DNA of 64,000 bases from assembly GCA_003282885.1 (NCBI GenBank), contig QBYJ01000001.1, positions 53,625 through 117,624 of the forward strand. The letters run 5' to 3'. Position numbers and translations under genes: made by a program. Source of the DNA: SAR116 cluster bacterium AG-325-F22. GTDB lineage: Bacteria > Pseudomonadota > Alphaproteobacteria > Puniceispirillales > Marisalimonadaceae. How positions within the stretch are numbered: position 1 is the stretch's first letter; the number at the start of each line of letters is the position of its first letter. The notes under the pieces were generated by a model. That model ran no database searches and was not told the origin of the DNA. It worked only from the letters and a program-made list of their open reading frames with translations. Below, in pieces: positions 29,162 through 39,729 of the stretch.

Positions 29162-31834
29162 CTATAAATGTTTATTAATATATTTTTTTAAACTTTCAAT
29201 AGCCAACAGAGTGTTTTCTGGTGATGAACCTCCAGACTGGGCCATATCAACTCTTCCACCTCCACCTTTACCACCTAAAATAGTCGAAACTTCTTTTACC
29301 ATTTCTACTGCACTTATCTTCTCAGCTAGTTTCTTTTCTACTGCAATAACTAAGGATGCTTTGCTATCAATTTTACTAATGAGGCAAACTATGTCAGATT
29401 TATTGTTTTTAATTAACTTTTCAGCATTTGATTTTAATTCTTTAATTGCTAAATCATCAAATATTATATACTCAAAAATAATTCCCTTTATTGTTTCTTT
29501 GACAGAGTTATTTTTTTCAGTTGTGGTTGGGTTCTTTTTTAGACGTTTTAACTCCTTGTTAATTCTTTGATTTTCTTTAATTAATTGTTCAACTTTTTTT
29601 TCTACTTGATTATTGTTAGTTTTCAATAGATTTGATATGCTTGTAACTTTATGAATCTTATCATTATAAAACTTTACTGCTGCAATATTTGTTACAGCTT
29701 CTATTCGACGTACTCCAGAAGAAACACCTGTTTCAGAAATAATTTTAAAAGATAAGATCTCTGAAGTTCTTTTAACATGAGTGCCACCACACAGTTCAAC
29801 TGACCAAGCATCTCTCTTTGCATCATCACTTTTGCCAATTGAAACCACTCTAACTTTTTCCCCATACTTTTCTCCAAAAAGAGCAATCGCACCTCTTTTA
29901 ATAGCATCGCTTGGATTCATAATTTTAGTTAAAACATCATCATTACAATATATTCTAAAATTAACTTCATCTTCAATATCCATTATTTCTTGTGTAGAAA
30001 TTGGATTTGGATGACTAAAATCAAACCTTAATTTTTCTTGTGTAACCAGAGAACCTTTTTGAGCGACATGATCACCTAATTTTTGTCTTAGTGCTTCATG
30101 TAGCAAATGTGTTGCTGAATGATGAGAGCATAATTGTTTTCTGTGATCTAATTCGATTAATTGTTTAACAATATCACCGCTTTGTAAGTTTCCTGATAAG
30201 ACTTCAATAGTTGAAATAAATATATTTTTATTATTTCCAATATTAATTTTTTTGGTTTTAAGAACATTTGCCTTAAATCCCACTCCTTCCAAGCTTCCTT
30301 TATCTGCAATTTGTCCACCGGATTCTGCATAAAAAATGGTTTTGTTAAAAACGACATCAACCTTGTCACCAAATGAAATATTTTTTACTATTTCATTATT
30401 TTTAATAATTAAATTAATTTGAGTTTCTAAGAAAGTATTATCATATCCTTGGAAATCTGTACTAGGAAGTTTTAATAAAAGCTTTAAAATTTCTTGATCA
30501 TATTGCTTATCACCCGATCCTGACCATGCTTGTCTAGCTTTATTTTTTTGGTTATTCATTGAACTTTCAAATCCTGAATGATCTACTGTCCATCCATAGG
30601 ACCTTAATACATCTTCAGTTAAATCTATTGGAAAACCATAAGTGTCATATAATTCAAACGCTTTTTCACCAGATAGAACACCTGAGGACACTTTATCGTC
30701 TATTTCGTTCAATAATAATCTCATGCCTCTATCCAAGGTATCTTTAAACTTGATCTCTTCGTCACGAATTGTTTTTTTTATGATTAATTTTTGAGTTATT
30801 AATTCAGGAAATGCTTCACCCATTTCTTTAATTAAATATTCTACTAATTTATATATAACCGGATCTAATGCACCAAGCATATGCGTGTGACGCATGGCTC
30901 TTCTCATTATTCTTCTTAAAACATAACCTCTTCCTTCATTACTAGGTAATACACCCTCAGCAATTAAAAATGACATTGACCTTAAGTGATCTGCAACAAC
31001 TCTATGAGATATAATATTATCTGTATTTTGATCCGTGCTAGTTAGAAATGCTGAAGAGTTTACAAGATTTTTCATCATATCTGTTTCATAATTATTATGA
31101 GTATTTTGTAATAGTGCAGATATCCGTTCTAACCCCATGCCTGTGTCAATACTAGGTTTTGGTAAACTAATTCTTTCATTATTAGAAATTTGTTCATATT
31201 GCATAAATACCAAATTCCATATTTCAATAAACCTGTCCCCGTCCTCATTTTTAGAACCAGGAGGACCACCTTCAACTTTATCACCGTGATCATAAAATAT
31301 TTCAGAGCATGGACCGCATGGACCTGTATCACCCATACTCCAAAAATTATCACTAGTTTTAATTTTAATTATCTTATCATCTTTAAAACCAGAAATTTTT
31401 TTCCACAGCAATTCAGCTTCTTTGTCATTATGGAAGATAGTTACCATTAATTTTTCTTTTGGGATTGCGTATTCTTTTGTTAATAATTCCCACGCTTGAT
31501 AAATGGCTTTTTCTTTAAAATAATCTCCAAAAGAAAAATTACCTAACATTTCAAAAAACGTATGATGCCTAGCTGTCCTGCCAACATTCTCAAGGTCGTT
31601 ATGCTTTCCGCCTGCTCTCAAGCATTTTTGAGATGATACAGCTTTATTATATTCTCTGTGTTCTAGACCAGTAAAAATATTTTTAAATTGTACCATACCA
31701 GCATTTGTGAAGAGCAGTGTAGGGTCATTCTCTGGGACTAAATTACTAGAAGATATAACTTGATGATTGTTTTTGTTAAAATAATTAATAAAAGTTTTTC
31801 TTATTTCATTAACTGAATTTTTTTGGTTAATCAT
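29162..31834 (-). CDS. alaS: Alanyl-tRNA synthetase
   Basis: MINQKNSVNEIRKTFINYF...DPTLLFTNAGMVQFK, HHSATHLLHEALR, CGGTHVKRT. Confidence 0.97.
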   Translation of the reverse strand: MINQKNSVNEIRKTFINYFNKNNHQVISSSNLVPENDPTLLFTNAGMVQFKNIFTGLEHREYNKAVSSQKCLRAGGKHNDLENVGRTARHHTFFEMLGNFSFGDYFKEKAIYQAWELLTKEYAIPKEKLMVTIFHNDKEAELLWKKISGFKDDKIIKIKTSDNFWSMGDTGPCGPCSEIFYDHGDKVEGGPPGSKNEDGDRFIEIWNLVFMQYEQISNNERISLPKPSIDTGMGLERISALLQNTHNNYETDMMKNLVNSSAFLTSTDQNTDNIISHRVVADHLRSMSFLIAEGVLPSNEGRGYVLRRIMRRAMRHTHMLGALDPVIYKLVEYLIKEMGEAFPELITQKLIIKKTIRDEEIKFKDTLDRGMRLLLNEIDDKVSSGVLSGEKAFELYDTYGFPIDLTEDVLRSYGWTVDHSGFESSMNNQKNKARQAWSGSGDKQYDQEILKLLLKLPSTDFQGYDNTFLETQINLIIKNNEIVKNISFGDKVDVVFNKTIFYAESGGQIADKGSLEGVGFKANVLKTKKINIGNNKNIFISTIEVLSGNLQSGDIVKQLIELDHRKQLCSHHSATHLLHEALRQKLGDHVAQKGSLVTQEKLRFDFSHPNPISTQEIMDIEDEVNFRIYCNDDVLTKIMNPSDAIKRGAIALFGEKYGEKVRVVSIGKSDDAKRDAWSVELCGGTHVKRTSEILSFKIISETGVSSGVRRIEAVTNIAAVKFYNDKIHKVTSISNLLKTNNNQVEKKVEQLIKENQRINKELKRLKKNPTTTEKNNSVKETIKGIIFEYIIFDDLAIKELKSNAEKLIKNNKSDIVCLISKIDSKASLVIAVEKKLAEKISAVEMVKEVSTILGGKGGGGRVDMAQSGGSSPENTLLAIESLKKYINKHL

Positions 31835-31905
31835 TATGCTAGACTGTATTATTAAGTTTAACTCTTGATAACACCAATCTAGCAAAAATCAAATCTACAA
31901 TACAT

Positions 31906-32976
31906 TTATTTTTCTTCTTCAGAATTTTGTTGCTCTGGATTCATTAAAATCTCTTCAACTAAAACAGAATTACCTTTTATTTTATCTTCTATTTCTAAAG
32001 CAATTTCAGTATTTTCGTTCAAGAAATTTTTAGCGTTCTCTCTTCCTTGGCCAATTCTTTGATCATTATAAGAAAACCATGAACCAGACTTTTCTATTAT
32101 ATCCGCAGACACACCTAAATCAATTATTTCACCATTTTTAGATATACCTTCACCATACATAATATCAAATTCTACTGTTCTAAAAGGCGGAGCTACTTTA
32201 TTTTTAACCACTTTAACTCGCGTTTGATTACCAATTATGTCATCTTTATCCTTGATTGCGCCTATTCTACGGATATCAAGTCTAACAGATGCATAAAACT
32301 TAAGCGCATTTCCTCCAGATGTTGTTTCTGGATTACCAAACATAATGCCAATTTTTTGTCTAATCTGATTAATAAATATAACTAAACAATTAGACTTAGA
32401 TATAGATGATGTTAATTTTCTCAATGCTTGACTCATCAATCTAGCTTGAAGCCCCATATGACTGTCACCCATATCACCTTCTAATTCAGCTCTAGGCACT
32501 AAAGCAGCAACAGAATCAACAACTAAAACAGATATAGCTCCTGATCTTACTAATGTGTCAGCTATTTCTAGTGCTTGTTCACCTGCGTCAGGCTGTGAAA
32601 TTAGCAAATCATCTATATTAACTCCTAATTTTTTAGCATATACTGGATCTAAAGCATGTTCAGCATCTACAAACGCGCATGTCCCACCTGCTTTCTGCGC
32701 TTCAGCTACAACATGTAAAGCCAGGGTTGTTTTACCAGAACTTTCAGGTCCATATATTTCTACAATTCTTCCCTTTGGTAAACCACCAATACCTAACGCA
32801 ACATCAAGTCCAAGAGAACCAGTAGAAATTGCTTGAACATCCAAATTTTCTCCAGATGTACCTAATTTCATGACTGAACCTTTTCCAAATGCTTTTTCAA
32901 TCTGTCCAATAGCAGATTCTAAAGCTACATTTCTTTCTTTATCTTGATTAGACATTTTAATTACCTCAGCATTCAT
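31906..32976 (-). CDS. recA: Recombinase RecA
   Basis: [57 protein letters not shown] precedes ATG at 32976; ATG at 32955 is an alternative. Confidence 0.98.
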   Translation of the reverse strand: MNAEVIKMSNQDKERNVALESAIGQIEKAFGKGSVMKLGTSGENLDVQAISTGSLGLDVALGIGGLPKGRIVEIYGPESSGKTTLALHVVAEAQKAGGTCAFVDAEHALDPVYAKKLGVNIDDLLISQPDAGEQALEIADTLVRSGAISVLVVDSVAALVPRAELEGDMGDSHMGLQARLMSQALRKLTSSISKSNCLVIFINQIRQKIGIMFGNPETTSGGNALKFYASVRLDIRRIGAIKDKDDIIGNQTRVKVVKNKVAPPFRTVEFDIMYGEGISKNGEIIDLGVSADIIEKSGSWFSYNDQRIGQGRENAKNFLNENTEIALEIEDKIKGNSVLVEEILMNPEQQNSEEEK

Positions 32977-33075
32977 TATTTACCTCCTTACTGACATATG
33001 GTTTAAATAGTTTCAACCATAAACACTTACATTGAAGTATAAATTATATTCACCTTTTGTTCTTATGTCAAATAT

Positions 33076-33090
33076 GTTCTTGGTTTGTTC
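33076..33090. promoter_or_regulatory. Putative LexA (SOS) box of recA
   Basis: Plus strand GTTC-TTGGTTT-GTTC, the alphaproteobacterial GTTC-N7-GTTC direct repeat, about 100 bp upstream of recA. Confidence 0.75.
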
Positions 33091-33103
33091 TAATTATCTA
33101 AAA

Positions 33104-33595
33104 TTACGCATCTTTATGAATTTTTTCCATTTTCTCATGTCGCTCTTGCGCGTCAACACTCAAAGAAGCTATTGGTCTGGCTTTTAATCTCCCAAGACCT
33201 ATGGGTTCACCAGTATCTTCACAATAACCATATGTTTTTAAATCAATTCTTCTTAAAGCCTCATCAATTTTGCTAATTAGTTTTCTTTCTCTATCACGTG
33301 TTCTTAATCGAATAGATGCGTCTGATTCTACTTGTGCTCTATCAGCTATATCAGGTCTTTGTAAACCTTCTGTAGAAAGATTATCTTTAGTATCTGTAGC
33401 CTCATTAAGTAAATCTAATTTCCAACTTGTAAGTTTTTGTCTAAAAAACTCTAATTGTTTATCATTCATAAATTCTTCATTATTATTAGGTGTATAATCT
33501 TCGGGAAGTAATATTCTATTGCCTAAAATACCACCTCTATCTGCACCTTTGCCAAAAGTTTCATTTTTTGATTTCTTAATTTTTGATGAACCCAC
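33104..33595 (-). CDS. dksA: DksA-type RNA polymerase-binding protein with degenerate zinc site
   Basis: LDLLNEATDTKDNL...LRTRDRERKLISKIDEALRRIDLKTYGYCEDTGEPIGLGRLKARPIASLSVDAQERHEK. Confidence 0.92.
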   Translation of the reverse strand: MGSSKIKKSKNETFGKGADRGGILGNRILLPEDYTPNNNEEFMNDKQLEFFRQKLTSWKLDLLNEATDTKDNLSTEGLQRPDIADRAQVESDASIRLRTRDRERKLISKIDEALRRIDLKTYGYCEDTGEPIGLGRLKARPIASLSVDAQERHEKMEKIHKDA

Positions 33596-33787
33596 TTTTA
33601 ATATCCATTTAGTAAATAATTAATATTCACTTTTATATAAAATCTCTAAAAAAATTCAAGTGTAATGATAAAAATTTAAAAAATTTTTAAAAGTGCTTTG
33701 ATATTAATCTTTTTGTTAATTACATAAAAAAGTTGAAAATAAATAGTTTGATATTACTTTATATCTAAAAGCAGTTAGAAGTAAAAA

Positions 33788-35008
33788 TTGAACTATTCAG
33801 AAACATTTAAGGCATCAATCAATAAGTTGAAATCTGAAGGTAGATACCGGCATTTCAATGAAATTGAAAGGCATGCAGGCCTACATCCAAAAGCTTCTTT
33901 GCGAGTTAATTCTATAAATTCTGACATTATAGTATGGTGTTCAAATGATTATTTAGGAATGAGTCAAAATAATCTAATCATTAATTCTATGGTTAATGCT
34001 GTTAAAAGCATGGGAACAAGTTCTGGAGGAACAAGAAATATTTCTGGCAATAGCTCTGCAATTGTCGACTTAGAAAAAGAATTAGCAGTTTTACATGGTA
34101 AAGAAAAAGCAATAGTATTTTCTTCTGGATATGTGGCTAACGAATCAAGCATTAGTACCTTACTACGTATATTGAATGATGTTGTTGTTTTCTCTGATGA
34201 AAAAAATCATGCCTCTATAATTAATGGTATAAAAAAATCAAATGTAACAAAAGAAATTTTTAGACATAATGACCTAGATCATTTAGAAAAATTGATTAAA
34301 AATTATCCTATTGAAAAACATAAAATTATTATATTTGAATCTGTTTATTCAATGGATGGAGACTTTGGTGACATTGAAAATATAGTCAACATTGCAAAAA
34401 AACATAATGCACTAACTTATTTAGATGAAGTACATGCTGTTGGTATGTATGGAAACACTGGCGCTGGTATAGCTGAAATGATGAATTTACAAAATTCGAT
34501 AGATATAATCCAAGGTACACTTGGCAAAGCTTACGGGACTATGGGTGGTTATATCTCATCTTCTCAAGAAGTTTGTGATGCGATCAGAAGTTACGCTAGC
34601 GGTTTTATTTTTACTACAGCAATGCCACCTGCACTTGCAAAAGCTGCAACTGTATCTATTAAATATTTAAAAAATTCAAATTATGAGAGAATTTTACAAA
34701 AACAAAAAACAACTACGCTTAAGAAATATTTATCAAAACAAAACATCAATTATTTAGATCACAACTCACATATTGTACCAGTAATGGTTAACAATCCAAT
34801 TAGATGCAGTGAAATAAGTAATATATTGCTAAATGACTTTGGACATTATATTCAACCTATTAACTATCCCACAGTTCCAAAAGGTACAGAAAGACTTAGG
34901 ATTACCCCAGGACCTCTTCATACAGATAAAATGATATCTGATTTAACTATCGCACTTAAACATGCATTTAACAAAACAGAAAATATTGTATATAAAAAAT
35001 ATGCATAA
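33788..35008 (+). CDS. hemA: 5-aminolevulinate synthase, TTG start
   Basis: VWCSNDYLGMSQN, GTSSGGTRNISGN, YLDEVHAVGMYG, QGTLGKAYGTMGGY. Confidence 0.95.
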   Translation: MNYSETFKASINKLKSEGRYRHFNEIERHAGLHPKASLRVNSINSDIIVWCSNDYLGMSQNNLIINSMVNAVKSMGTSSGGTRNISGNSSAIVDLEKELAVLHGKEKAIVFSSGYVANESSISTLLRILNDVVVFSDEKNHASIINGIKKSNVTKEIFRHNDLDHLEKLIKNYPIEKHKIIIFESVYSMDGDFGDIENIVNIAKKHNALTYLDEVHAVGMYGNTGAGIAEMMNLQNSIDIIQGTLGKAYGTMGGYISSSQEVCDAIRSYASGFIFTTAMPPALAKAATVSIKYLKNSNYERILQKQKTTTLKKYLSKQNINYLDHNSHIVPVMVNNPIRCSEISNILLNDFGHYIQPINYPTVPKGTERLRITPGPLHTDKMISDLTIALKHAFNKTENIVYKKYA

Positions 35009-35029
35009 AAATTTATTAAGAGCTTTAAA

Positions 35030-36061
35030 TTGGCTATAATTGATAAACCTAAAGATCACCCGTTATTTCCTGATAAATCTAACATTGGTATTCTATTAGT
35101 TAATTTAGGCACTCCTGAAGGAACTGATTACTGGTCAATGAGAAAATATTTAAAACAATTTTTAATGGATAAAAGAGTTGTAGATATTTTTAGACCGCTA
35201 TGGTGGTTAATACTAAACGGGCCTATATTAACCTTTAGACCTTCAAAATCCGGCAAAGCCTACCAAAAAATCTGGGATAAAGATAATCACGGATCCCCCC
35301 TAAGAAAATTTACAATAAATCAAACAAGTAAATTAAAGAAAATTTTTGAAAGTTATAAGAATATTTCAATTGAATATGCAATGAGATATGGGACACCTGA
35401 GATTGAGAAAACACTCAACAAAATGACTAAAAATGGCTGTTCTAAAATTCTTCTAGTTCCTTTGTACCCTCAATATGCGGCTAGTACTTCTGCAACAGTT
35501 AAAGATGAAGTTTTTAAGTGGATGTTAAAACAAAGATGGCAACCTGATCTTAGAACCATAGCTCCTTGGTTTGATAATCATAACTATATTAAAGCTTTGG
35601 CCGAGACAGTTAAGAAAAATGTTATAAATAAAAATAAACTAGACAAATTAATCGTATCTTTTCATGGTATCCCTAAGAGATATTTTATGGCTGGAGACCC
35701 TTATCATTGTCATTGTATAAAGTCAGCTCGACTTCTAAAGGAAGAGCTTAAATGGCCAGATGACAAAATTTTAGTAACATTTCAATCTAGATTTGGACCT
35801 GAACCATGGCTTCAACCTTATACTGACGAAACAATTATAGACCTAGCTAAACAGGGTCAAAAAAATATTGCTGTTGTCGCTCCAGGATTTATATCAGATT
35901 GTTTGGAAACACTTGAAGAAATTAATGTTGAAGCAAGAGAGTTATTTATTGAAAATGGCGGGGAAAGTTTCGAATATATTCCATGTCTAAATGATAATGA
36001 ATATTCAATAAAATTCTTGGAATATATTATTAAACAAAACCTTCTTGGGTGGAACTCTTAG
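35030..36061 (+). CDS. hemH: Ferrochelatase, TTG start
   Basis: GILLVNLGTPEGTDYWSMRKYLKQFLMDKRVVDI, LYPQYAASTSATV, SFHGIPKRY, VVAPGFISDCLETLEEI. Confidence 0.95.
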   Translation: MAIIDKPKDHPLFPDKSNIGILLVNLGTPEGTDYWSMRKYLKQFLMDKRVVDIFRPLWWLILNGPILTFRPSKSGKAYQKIWDKDNHGSPLRKFTINQTSKLKKIFESYKNISIEYAMRYGTPEIEKTLNKMTKNGCSKILLVPLYPQYAASTSATVKDEVFKWMLKQRWQPDLRTIAPWFDNHNYIKALAETVKKNVINKNKLDKLIVSFHGIPKRYFMAGDPYHCHCIKSARLLKEELKWPDDKILVTFQSRFGPEPWLQPYTDETIIDLAKQGQKNIAVVAPGFISDCLETLEEINVEARELFIENGGESFEYIPCLNDNEYSIKFLEYIIKQNLLGWNS

Positions 36062-36148
36062 ACAATAAATTAGTTTTTTTTGATTATATATAATTATAAA
36101 GTTGCTATTTACATTTTATATATAAACACTTATAAATCAGTTATCTAT

Positions 36149-36222
36149 GCGGGTATTGTGTAGTGGTAAGACCTTAGCCTTCCAAGCTAATGACGCGAGT
36201 TCGATTCTCGCTACCCGCTCCA
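36149..36222 (+). tRNA. tRNA-Gly (UCC), CCA encoded
   Basis: GCGGGTATTGTGTAGTGGTAAGACCTTAGCCTTCCAAGCTAATGACGCGAGTTCGATTCTCGCTACCCGCTCCA; loop CTTCCAA. Confidence 0.95.
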
Positions 36223-36240
36223 TCGAATATTAAAATAATA

Positions 36241-37116
36241 CTAAAATTGATTTTTTGTTTTTATTAAAAAATAGGTGCAAAGTAAGCTTATTATAATAAT
36301 CGTTCCGCCAAAAATTGTGTTTAATGAAGGATCTTTATCATACCATAAAAAATTTAATATTATTGAAATTGGTGGAATTAAATAGAGAAATAATGAAGCT
36401 TTATTAGCTCCAAAGTAACCAACTGCATAAGTCCAGGTTAAATAACCTATTGTTGTAGGAAATAAAGACAGCCACAAAAAAGCTATTTGTACTTCACTAT
36501 TAGAATTAATTATAAAATAAAATGTTTCTGGAAACCAAAAAATCATAGGTAAAGTTCCAAATAAAATCGTATAAGCAGCTGAAGTTATAGCTCCATATAT
36601 TAAAACCAACGGTTTTAATATATGGAAATAAATAGCAGTTAAAATTGCTGCAAATAAAATTAATGTTGAACCACTACCAAATTCTAATCCACCTTCTTGA
36701 TCAATAGAAATTATACATACACCTAATAAACAAAAAAAGACACATGACCAATGAATGAATGAGACTTTTTGTTTTAAAATCAAAAAGCCTATTAACACCG
36801 TAAACAAAGGATTACAATTTACTATGAAACTACTAGCACCAGCTGATACATTTTGCTGACCATAATTTAAAAATAAATTATATAAAAAAATACCTACAAA
36901 TCCTGCAATGAAATATCTAAAAAAATGATTTAACCTAATTTTCTTCTTATAATTGAAAACACACCACAATAATGAAATGAATGCCGCTAAAGAAAATCTA
37001 CCTGCACCCAAAATTAATGGAGTGGAAGTTTCTAGTATAAATGACATTACAGGAAAAGAAGAGCCCCAAAAGAAAATAGTAGAAAAAATTGCCAAAATTG
37101 GAGCCGTGTTTTTCAT
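36241..37116 (-). CDS. EamA/DMT family transporter
   Basis: About 10 TM segments with two repeated halves; FFWGSSFPVMSFIL...PLILGAGRFSLAAFI. Confidence 0.85.
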   Translation of the reverse strand: MKNTAPILAIFSTIFFWGSSFPVMSFILETSTPLILGAGRFSLAAFISLLWCVFNYKKKIRLNHFFRYFIAGFVGIFLYNLFLNYGQQNVSAGASSFIVNCNPLFTVLIGFLILKQKVSFIHWSCVFFCLLGVCIISIDQEGGLEFGSGSTLILFAAILTAIYFHILKPLVLIYGAITSAAYTILFGTLPMIFWFPETFYFIINSNSEVQIAFLWLSLFPTTIGYLTWTYAVGYFGANKASLFLYLIPPISIILNFLWYDKDPSLNTIFGGTIIIISLLCTYFLIKTKNQF

Positions 37117-37139
37117 ATATGTGGCACTTTATTAGTTTT

Positions 37140-37865
37140 CTAATTTTTTGGAAGAGATAATTTACCAAAAACATTATATTTTATTAACAGACTTTTAATA
37201 TAACCATTATCAATATTCTTTTTGATAAATTTATTAATAAAATTTGCAGCTTCTGTATTATTTAATTTACTACCAATACATTGATTAATATATGTAAAAC
37301 TTTCATCTAAAATCAAACAATCTTTAGTTTTTTTAATATCGTCAGAAAGTTTGGGTCTTAGTCCAGCTAAAACTTCATATTGCTTTTCCTGAAAAATTGA
37401 AAAAGATTCATCAATTGACTTCGCTCTAATTAAATCTGCTTTTTTTATATTTTCGGTTAACCATAGGTCATAAGCACTTCTTTCTGCTACAGCTATTCTA
37501 ATTCCTTCATTATCAATATCTTTTATAGTGTTAAAATTTAAATGTTTTCTTACTAAAAAGGTTGATTCTATTAATGTATAAGGACAACTAAAGTTAATAG
37601 ATTTTGCTCTTTCTGGCTCATTAGCAATATTACCAATATCCCATTTATCTTCAAAAATAGCATCTGCTAATTCTCCAGGCCCAGAGAATGCAATCAATTC
37701 AATATCAACACCTAATTCATGAGCTAAAGCTTTTGCCATATCAGGAGAAACTCCATGAGGATCTCCATTAGCTTCTTTACCAGTAACTAATAAAAAATTA
37801 CTCATATTTATAGCAGCTCTTAGATAACCTCTTGGAGCAAGTTGTTTTATTATAATTTCTGACAC
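37140..37865 (-). CDS. Type-3 substrate-binding-fold protein without a signal peptide
   Basis: LAPRGYLRAAINMSNFLLV...GVSPDMAKALAHELGVDIELIAF...WDIGNIANEPERAKSINFSCPYTLIESTFLV; GTG at 37865 is a possible start (track start 37910). Confidence 0.75.
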   Translation of the reverse strand: MSEIIIKQLAPRGYLRAAINMSNFLLVTGKEANGDPHGVSPDMAKALAHELGVDIELIAFSGPGELADAIFEDKWDIGNIANEPERAKSINFSCPYTLIESTFLVRKHLNFNTIKDIDNEGIRIAVAERSAYDLWLTENIKKADLIRAKSIDESFSIFQEKQYEVLAGLRPKLSDDIKKTKDCLILDESFTYINQCIGSKLNNTEAANFINKFIKKNIDNGYIKSLLIKYNVFGKLSLPKN

Positions 37866-38074
37866 TACAAACCTTTTAAAATTATTGATAAGTATTACAC
37901 TTTTACTCATTTGAAAAAAGAATAATTAAATAATATCTATTATAGTCAATCTCTTATTTGTTTTTTTTTGATTAATGATTAGGCAATTTAATAAAGAATA
38001 TTATAATTTTAACGCATTTTTTTGTAAATATTTAAAAATACCATATGTTCTTTTTGTCGATTTAGGGGGTAATT

Positions 38075-39376
38075 ATGGTTTGTTTTTCCAATTTTTTTAA
38101 TTTTACTAAAAATTTTTTAATTATAGTTGTTTTTAGTATTTTTTCTTATCCAGCATTTGCAGAAATAAATAATGGTGATACAGCTTGGGTACTAACATCA
38201 ACAGCATTAGTTTTATTTATGACTTTACCCGGTTTGGCTTTATTTTATGCAGGACTAGTTAATTCTAAAAACGTTGTTTCAGTATTAATGCAACATTTTG
38301 CCCTTGCCTGTATGGTGTCAGTTATATGGGTGATTTTAGGATATAGTTTAGCTTTTTCTGAAGGAAATGAATGGATTGGAGGATTTAGTAACATTTTTTT
38401 GAATGCCATGGATGTTAACAGTCCATCTGGAAGTATTCCCGAAAGCCTGTTTGCCACTTTTCAGATGACTTTTGCAATTATAACACCCGCTTTAATGATA
38501 GGTGCTTTTGTTGAAAGAATAAAATTTTCAGCAATGCTTATCTTCTTAAGTATGTGGTTATTAGTAGTTTATGTTCCGGTTACTCATTGGGTATGGGGTG
38601 GAGGTAAATTATCTTCTTGGGGTACAATGGATTTTGCAGGAGGAATTGTTGTGCATGCAACTGCTGGAACAGCCGCTTTAGTAACAGCTTTAACGCTTGG
38701 AAAAAGAAGAGGTTTTCCAAAATCTATAACACCTCCGCATAGCCCTATTTTAACAATGATAGGAGCTTCAATGTTGTGGATTGGATGGTTCGGGTTTAAT
38801 GCTGGGTCTGCTTTAGGTGCAAACGGAGGCGCAGGAATGGCGATGCTAGTTACTCATATATCAGCAGCTACTGCATCATTAGTTTGGATGTTTATAGAAT
38901 GGAGAAGATTTGGCAAGCCCTCTTTAATAGGTATCGTTACTGGAATGGTAGCTGGTTTGGCTACTGTAACTCCTGCCTCCGGTTATATAGGTGTTCCTGG
39001 TGGTTTAATTTTAGGTTTCTTTGGCGGTTTGTTTTGTTATCTAGCTGTAGATTATATTAGAGGCAAACTTCAAATTGATGATAGTCTTGATGTATTTGCT
39101 GTTCACGGTGTGGGAGGAATATTAGGTACACTGCTAGTAGCATTTTTAGCGACATCAACTTTTTCAGGCTTAGGACTAGCTGAAGGTCAAACTGCACTTT
39201 CTCAATTTTTTGTTCAACTTAAAGCTGTTGTTTTAACTGTTGTTTGGACTTCAGTTTTTACATATTTAATATTAAAAATAACTTCATTCATAGTGCCACT
39301 TAGAGTAGATGAGCAAGAAGAAATCGAAGGTTTAGACTTGCGCTCTCATGGTGAAAAAGGATATCATTCGGATTAA
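38075..39376 (+). CDS. amtB: Ammonium transporter
   Basis: Signal-like N-terminus, GLALFYAGLVNSKNVVSVLMQ, AGGIVVHATAGTAALV, FAVHGVGGILGTLL. Confidence 0.97.
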   Translation: MVCFSNFFNFTKNFLIIVVFSIFSYPAFAEINNGDTAWVLTSTALVLFMTLPGLALFYAGLVNSKNVVSVLMQHFALACMVSVIWVILGYSLAFSEGNEWIGGFSNIFLNAMDVNSPSGSIPESLFATFQMTFAIITPALMIGAFVERIKFSAMLIFLSMWLLVVYVPVTHWVWGGGKLSSWGTMDFAGGIVVHATAGTAALVTALTLGKRRGFPKSITPPHSPILTMIGASMLWIGWFGFNAGSALGANGGAGMAMLVTHISAATASLVWMFIEWRRFGKPSLIGIVTGMVAGLATVTPASGYIGVPGGLILGFFGGLFCYLAVDYIRGKLQIDDSLDVFAVHGVGGILGTLLVAFLATSTFSGLGLAEGQTALSQFFVQLKAVVLTVVWTSVFTYLILKITSFIVPLRVDEQEEIEGLDLRSHGEKGYHSD

Positions 39377-39387
39377 GGATTAACATT

Positions 39388-39726
39388 ATGAAATATTTTG
39401 TTGCTATAATTAAGCCTTTCAAATTAGACGATGTCAGAAATGCTTTAACAGAGATTGGAGTTGAAGGTTTGACAGCCTCTGAAGTTCGTGGGTTTGGCAG
39501 GCAAAGAGGTCAAACAGAAATTTATAGAGGAGCGGAGTATAGCGTTTCGTTTGTTCCAAAACTCAAAATTGAAATAGCTGTCCCAGATGAAATGCGAGAT
39601 GCAGTTCATGAAGCCTTACTCCAAAGTGCTTCTACTGGACAAATAGGAGATGGAAAGATATTTGTTTTAGATCTCCACAGCGCGACCAGGATAAGGACAG
39701 GAGAAACTGAAAATAATGCATTATAG
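39388..39726 (+). CDS. glnK: Nitrogen regulatory protein PII paralogue
   Basis: [17 protein letters not shown]...GRQRGQTEIYRGAEYSVSFVPKLK; directly downstream of amtB. Confidence 0.95.
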   Translation: MKYFVAIIKPFKLDDVRNALTEIGVEGLTASEVRGFGRQRGQTEIYRGAEYSVSFVPKLKIEIAVPDEMRDAVHEALLQSASTGQIGDGKIFVLDLHSATRIRTGETENNAL

Positions 39727-39729
39727 GTG

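Noticed and set aside
29211-31450. Several 60-120 aa ORFs inside alaS on both strands
   Set aside because: Shadow ORFs of a conserved synthetase; low-complexity, no domain features.
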